Notes under the pieces: model-generated
Seen by the model: the letters and a program-made list of their open reading frames with translations, nothing else
What the model was told of the DNA's origin: nothing
Database searches by the model: none
Source: a virus
DNA length: 64,000 bases
IMG/VR virus record: IMGVR_UViG_3300045431_000601
Span: 42,371-106,370 of that record
Reading direction: 5' to 3' (one strand)
In this document: positions 61,755-64,000 of the stretch, one piece after another
Numbering within the stretch: position 1 is the first letter of the stretch
How the letters are laid out: every line of letters starts with the position of its first letter
Position numbers and translations under genes: made by a program

Positions 61755-62170
61755 TAATTATTTATTTTATCTATTGTTTTATCGATTATGTTATCTGCTG
61801 GAACTTTTTCTTTTAGCCAAGAGTTCATTACTCCGAAATAAACAAGATGCTCATTATCAATAAGAAAAAGATCATTGCCGTATCGGTCTTTGTATGGTGT
61901 TATTCCAGCATTCTCAACTAGTTCAATAGCCTTTTCTTTTTTAAATTTAATTTTGTACATTTCGATCAATTTATTATAGCGATCTTTTGCCCGAGATGTT
62001 ATCACTGCTCCATCTTCAAGTATAGCAATTAATCCTCCGTTATCTTTGTTGTAATTACTTGGCGTAGAAGAATCAAAAGACGCAACATCATCTTGTATTT
62101 TATCTGGTGTTACGGTAGCGCAACCGACAAGAAGAAAATTAAGAACCAATACGTTTGCGAATTTTTTCAA
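61754..62170 (-). CDS. Lipoprotein of the lysis group (outer spanin candidate)
   Basis: 138 aa. MKKFANVLVLNFLLVGC is a lipoprotein signal peptide with lipobox LVGC at about residue 17; a Ser/Asn/Asp-rich linker and a mixed alpha/beta domain follow (GLIAILEDGAVITSRAKDRYNKLIEMYKIKF). It overlaps the 66-aa gene upstream by 32 bp in another frame, a pattern seen in overlapping spanin gene pairs. If the pair is a spanin, the host has an outer membrane. Longer than many o-spanins, so another role is possible. Confidence 0.6.
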   Translation of the reverse strand: MKKFANVLVLNFLLVGCATVTPDKIQDDVASFDSSTPSNYNKDNGGLIAILEDGAVITSRAKDRYNKLIEMYKIKFKKEKAIELVENAGITPYKDRYGNDLFLIDNEHLVYFGVMNSWLKEKVPADNIIDKTIDKINN

Positions 62171-62339
62171 GATCTTTATCCTTAATCTCTTTTTCTATTT
62201 CATTTTGATGTTCAACTTCTTTTCGAGCTTGTTCGCGCTCTTTCATTTCTTTGGTATTTTTTGCGCCAAAAAGATTATTAATTGCTGAAAATATTCCAGA
62301 AATCGCACTAAGAAAAGCTTGTATAATTCCTGTTGGCAT
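62139..62339 (-). CDS. Small charged protein (inner spanin or lysis accessory candidate)
   Basis: 66 aa. A moderately hydrophobic N-terminus (GIIQAFLSAISGIFSAINNLFG) is followed by a charged coiled coil (EMKEREQARKEVEHQNEIEKEIKDK), the layout of an i-spanin, though smaller and with a weak membrane segment. It overlaps the lipoprotein gene by 32 bp and begins at the stop of the other lipoprotein gene. Function by context only. Confidence 0.5.
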   Translation of the reverse strand: MPTGIIQAFLSAISGIFSAINNLFGAKNTKEMKEREQARKEVEHQNEIEKEIKDKDLEKIRKRIGS

Positions 62340-62798
62340 TTAATTTACATACTCAGCTGTTGCATCTTTACATCCAGAAGCAATAGCGTTAAGAACTTTT
62401 ATAGCAAGAGCCGCATCTCCATTGATTTTATTAAATTGAGCAGCATAAATATCTTTAACTGTAATAATATATTTTGCCCAATGAGTTTTTTCAGTTGGAA
62501 GATAATCCATAAGAGCTTTTTGTAATTGATCTGGAGTTGGAGTTTGTCCGATTGTTAAACTTTCAACTACAGTGGCAACATTATTAATCATTTTAGCTTT
62601 CTCAATACGATCTTGTGGGGAAAGAGCCTGTTCAAGCACCACTGTACAAGCAAGAATAACTGCTGGTTTAATATAAGGCAAAGCATTTTCTACCGCAGTT
62701 GTTCCACCAATCTGATTTCCTCCTCCAGTATTTGTTGTAGAGCAACCAATAACAAAAGCACTCATAAGTGCAATAGCGATTATATTTAATTTATTCAT
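62340..62798 (-). CDS. Lipoprotein of the lysis group (second)
   Basis: 152 aa. MNKLNIIAIALMSAFVIGC is a lipoprotein signal peptide with lipobox VIGC (Cys19). A Gly/Thr linker and a helical domain follow: ENALPYIKPAVILACTVVLEQAL, ATVVESLTIGQTPTPDQLQKALMDYLP. It is between the holin-like gene (4-bp overlap) and the 66-aa gene. It could be an alternative outer-membrane lysis protein or a lysis inhibitor; also a surface-exclusion lipoprotein is possible. Not assigned to a family. Confidence 0.55.
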   Translation of the reverse strand: MNKLNIIAIALMSAFVIGCSTTNTGGGNQIGGTTAVENALPYIKPAVILACTVVLEQALSPQDRIEKAKMINNVATVVESLTIGQTPTPDQLQKALMDYLPTEKTHWAKYIITVKDIYAAQFNKINGDAALAIKVLNAIASGCKDATAEYVN

Positions 62799-63112
62799 AA
62801 GTTTTTCTTTCCAGCTTTTTGAGCTAAATTTCTTTGTATTCTCTGTACTCTTTTTTCTGCCTCAACTGTTTGAGGAATATTTCCTCCTGTTACATGACTG
62901 TCTTTAACAACAAGAGCGAAAATTATTCCAGCAACAATTGCTACTAATTTAGAAATTCCAAGTACATAAGCTTCTATATTGTCTGGTAAAAAGGCTACTA
63001 AAGAATTATCGCTATGAATAGCAAAAGCTGTTGCAACAGAAATTACTGTTATTATTCCAGATGTACTTGAACGCCAATTTGGACCAAATAATTTATATAA
63101 CATATTACTCAT
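62795..63112 (-). CDS. Holin-like membrane protein
   Basis: 105 aa with two membrane segments: SGIITVISVATAFAI (about 18-32) and AYVLGISKLVAIVAGIIFALVV (about 48-69), then a basic tail (EKRVQRIQRNLAQKAGKK). Size, two segments and basic C-terminus match class II holins, which form the hole releasing lysozyme. It leads the lysis group and has an AGTGTAA motif 6 nt before its ATG. Holin proteins share little sequence, so the family is not named. Confidence 0.7.
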   Translation of the reverse strand: MSNMLYKLFGPNWRSSTSGIITVISVATAFAIHSDNSLVAFLPDNIEAYVLGISKLVAIVAGIIFALVVKDSHVTGGNIPQTVEAEKRVQRIQRNLAQKAGKKNL

Positions 63113-63118
63113 ATATAC

Positions 63119-63124
63119 TTACAC
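63119..63124 (-). promoter_or_regulatory. GTGTAA late-gene motif before the lysis group
   Basis: ATATAGTGTAA on the minus strand, 6 nt before the ATG at 63112. A TATAAT lies just upstream of it, without an evident -35 box. Confidence 0.5.
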
Positions 63125-63164
63125 TATATTATAAGTCTAATAGTAAAAAATCTAATAAATTAAA

Positions 63165-64000
63165 TTAGTATTCTAAAGCTAAGACTGGACCATTTAATGT
63201 AGTATTTGTATTTGTAGAATAACTAAATTCATTAATATTTACTTTTATATCGCCATTGCCAATAATTTCATAAGGTACGACATTAGATACAGTCGTGCTT
63301 GTAGCGTTGCCTATAAAAACATTATAACTTGTTTCAAGTCCGTAATCTCTCATTTTAGAGTTAGACATAGATCTAAATGTCAGAGACACATTATTTGATC
63401 CGGTCACAGCAGAAGATAAAATATAAAAACCTTGGGTTAGAGTTGGAATTGAAGAAGTCGGAGTTCTATGTATTCCTAGGCCGGTAGTTAAAACTGATCC
63501 ACTCCAAAATAAAGGCGCGTTCGCAATACCATTATTTCCAGAATATATACCTAATCTCACGGAGACAGCAGGAGTACTATTTGTTGTAACTTCATAACAT
63601 AATCTTGGATTGATGGCGTTTTTTCTTACATATATAGGAAAATAAAATTGATAGAAGCTAGCGGCATTAACACTTGTAAATGTAGTTAAAATATCTGGAA
63701 AATAAATTCTTCTGCTCGTGTCAGGTGGAAACGGAGGAACAACGCTATCTGATGATAAAAGAACATTGACATTATTGACCTGAGGTCGAATAGTAAAATT
63801 TTTAGTTCCACTAATCGTTTGGTCCCCAGTATTGTAAACTATATTTGGCGAAAAAATTCCGGTAGCAAAAGTCTTAGTTCCACTAATCGTTTGGTCCCCA
63901 GTATTGTAAACTATATTTGGCGAAAAAATTCCGGTAGCAAAAGTCTTAGTTCCACTAATCGTTTGGTCCCCAGTATTGTAAACTATATTTGGCGAAAAAA
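63165..64000 (-). CDS. Tail fibre protein, C-terminal part (cut by window edge)
   Basis: The frame is open to 64000, so at least 277 residues are visible; the true start is outside. From the edge inwards it holds a 24-residue repeat GDQTISGTKTFATG..., a well-known phage fibre repeat ('G.QTI.G.KTF'), then a beta-rich cap (RIYFPDILTTFTSVNAASFYQ; AVSVRLGIYSGNNG; NPRLCYE). A Met within the cap could be mistaken for a start (63560), but the frame clearly continues upstream. The 3' end precedes the lysis group. Likely a distal tail fibre or fibre tip. Confidence 0.75.
   Translation of the reverse strand, partial: FSPNIVYNTGDQTISGTKTFATGIFSPNIVYNTGDQTISGTKTFATGIFSPNIVYNTGDQTISGTKNFTIRPQVNNVNVLLSSDSVVPPFPPDTSRRIYFPDILTTFTSVNAASFYQFYFPIYVRKNAINPRLCYEVTTNSTPAVSVRLGIYSGNNGIANAPLFWSGSVLTTGLGIHRTPTSSIPTLTQGFYILSSAVTGSNNVSLTFRSMSNSKMRDYGLETSYNVFIGNATSTTVSNVVPYEIIGNGDIKVNINEFSYSTNTNTTLNGPVLALEY
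63802..64000. repeat. 72-bp perfect tandem repeat in fibre gene
   Basis: Units begin at 63802, 63874 and 63946 and are identical at DNA level; the last runs off the window. Each encodes 24 residues. Full copy number is not visible. Confidence 0.95.

Noticed and set aside
41364-64000. Portal and terminase genes
   Set aside because: Looked for Walker-motif terminase and a ~500-aa portal upstream of the protease; none of the proteins fit. They are presumably outside the window.
1-64000. tRNA genes, integrase, repressor or other lysogeny genes
   Set aside because: No cloverleaf with CCA-like end or T-arm was noticed and no recombinase or HTH repressor was recognised; a covariance search was not possible.

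Overview
The window is a piece of an AT-rich tailed bacteriophage genome (Caudoviricetes). Its gene order fits a long-tailed siphovirus: head genes, tail tube, one very long tape measure gene, tail tip and fibres, with no tail sheath gene. The standard bacterial code is used (TAA, TAG and TGA all end genes), genes are packed or overlap, and no integrase, repressor, tRNA, portal or terminase is seen. The host cannot be named from the sequence.

Positions 1-12310 (plus strand) hold replication and nucleotide metabolism: the end of a DnaB-type helicase, ThyX, a degenerate DnaG/TOPRIM primase-like protein, a RecB/Cas4-like nuclease with a cysteine set suited to an Fe-S cluster, then a replicative polymerase split in pieces: a PHP domain alone, a DEDDh proofreading exonuclease, a 72-aa protein and a C-family polymerase core. 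A likely ssDNA-binding protein, two glycosyltransferase genes, a methyltransferase and a possible recombination protein follow. Four sigma70-like promoters sit so close to their start codons that leaderless mRNAs are likely.

Positions 64000-12313 (minus strand, read right to left) hold the late genes: a fibre with 24-aa repeats, a lysis group (holin-like protein, two lipoproteins, a small charged protein, lysozyme), a GT-A glycosyltransferase, beta-helix and fibre proteins, and about 15 kb of five large Ig-like and Cys-rich proteins with Pro/Thr linkers. Next come the protease-scaffold, decoration protein, major capsid protein, head fibre and connector genes, tail tube, tail assembly genes, a 2191-aa tape measure protein, five tail-tip proteins and two related collagen-like fibres. 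The two gene arms converge with a 2-bp gap at 12310/12313.

The late arm carries a recurrent AGTGTAA-type motif just before many start codons, hairpin terminators behind the tail tube and capsid genes, and at 34083-34160 a GC-rich island foreign in composition, next to a heptamer repeat. The most interesting points are the split polymerase with a dead-looking PHP domain, the contrast between likely leaderless plus-strand promoters and motif-led late genes, the GC-rich island, and the Ig-like/Cys-rich block.
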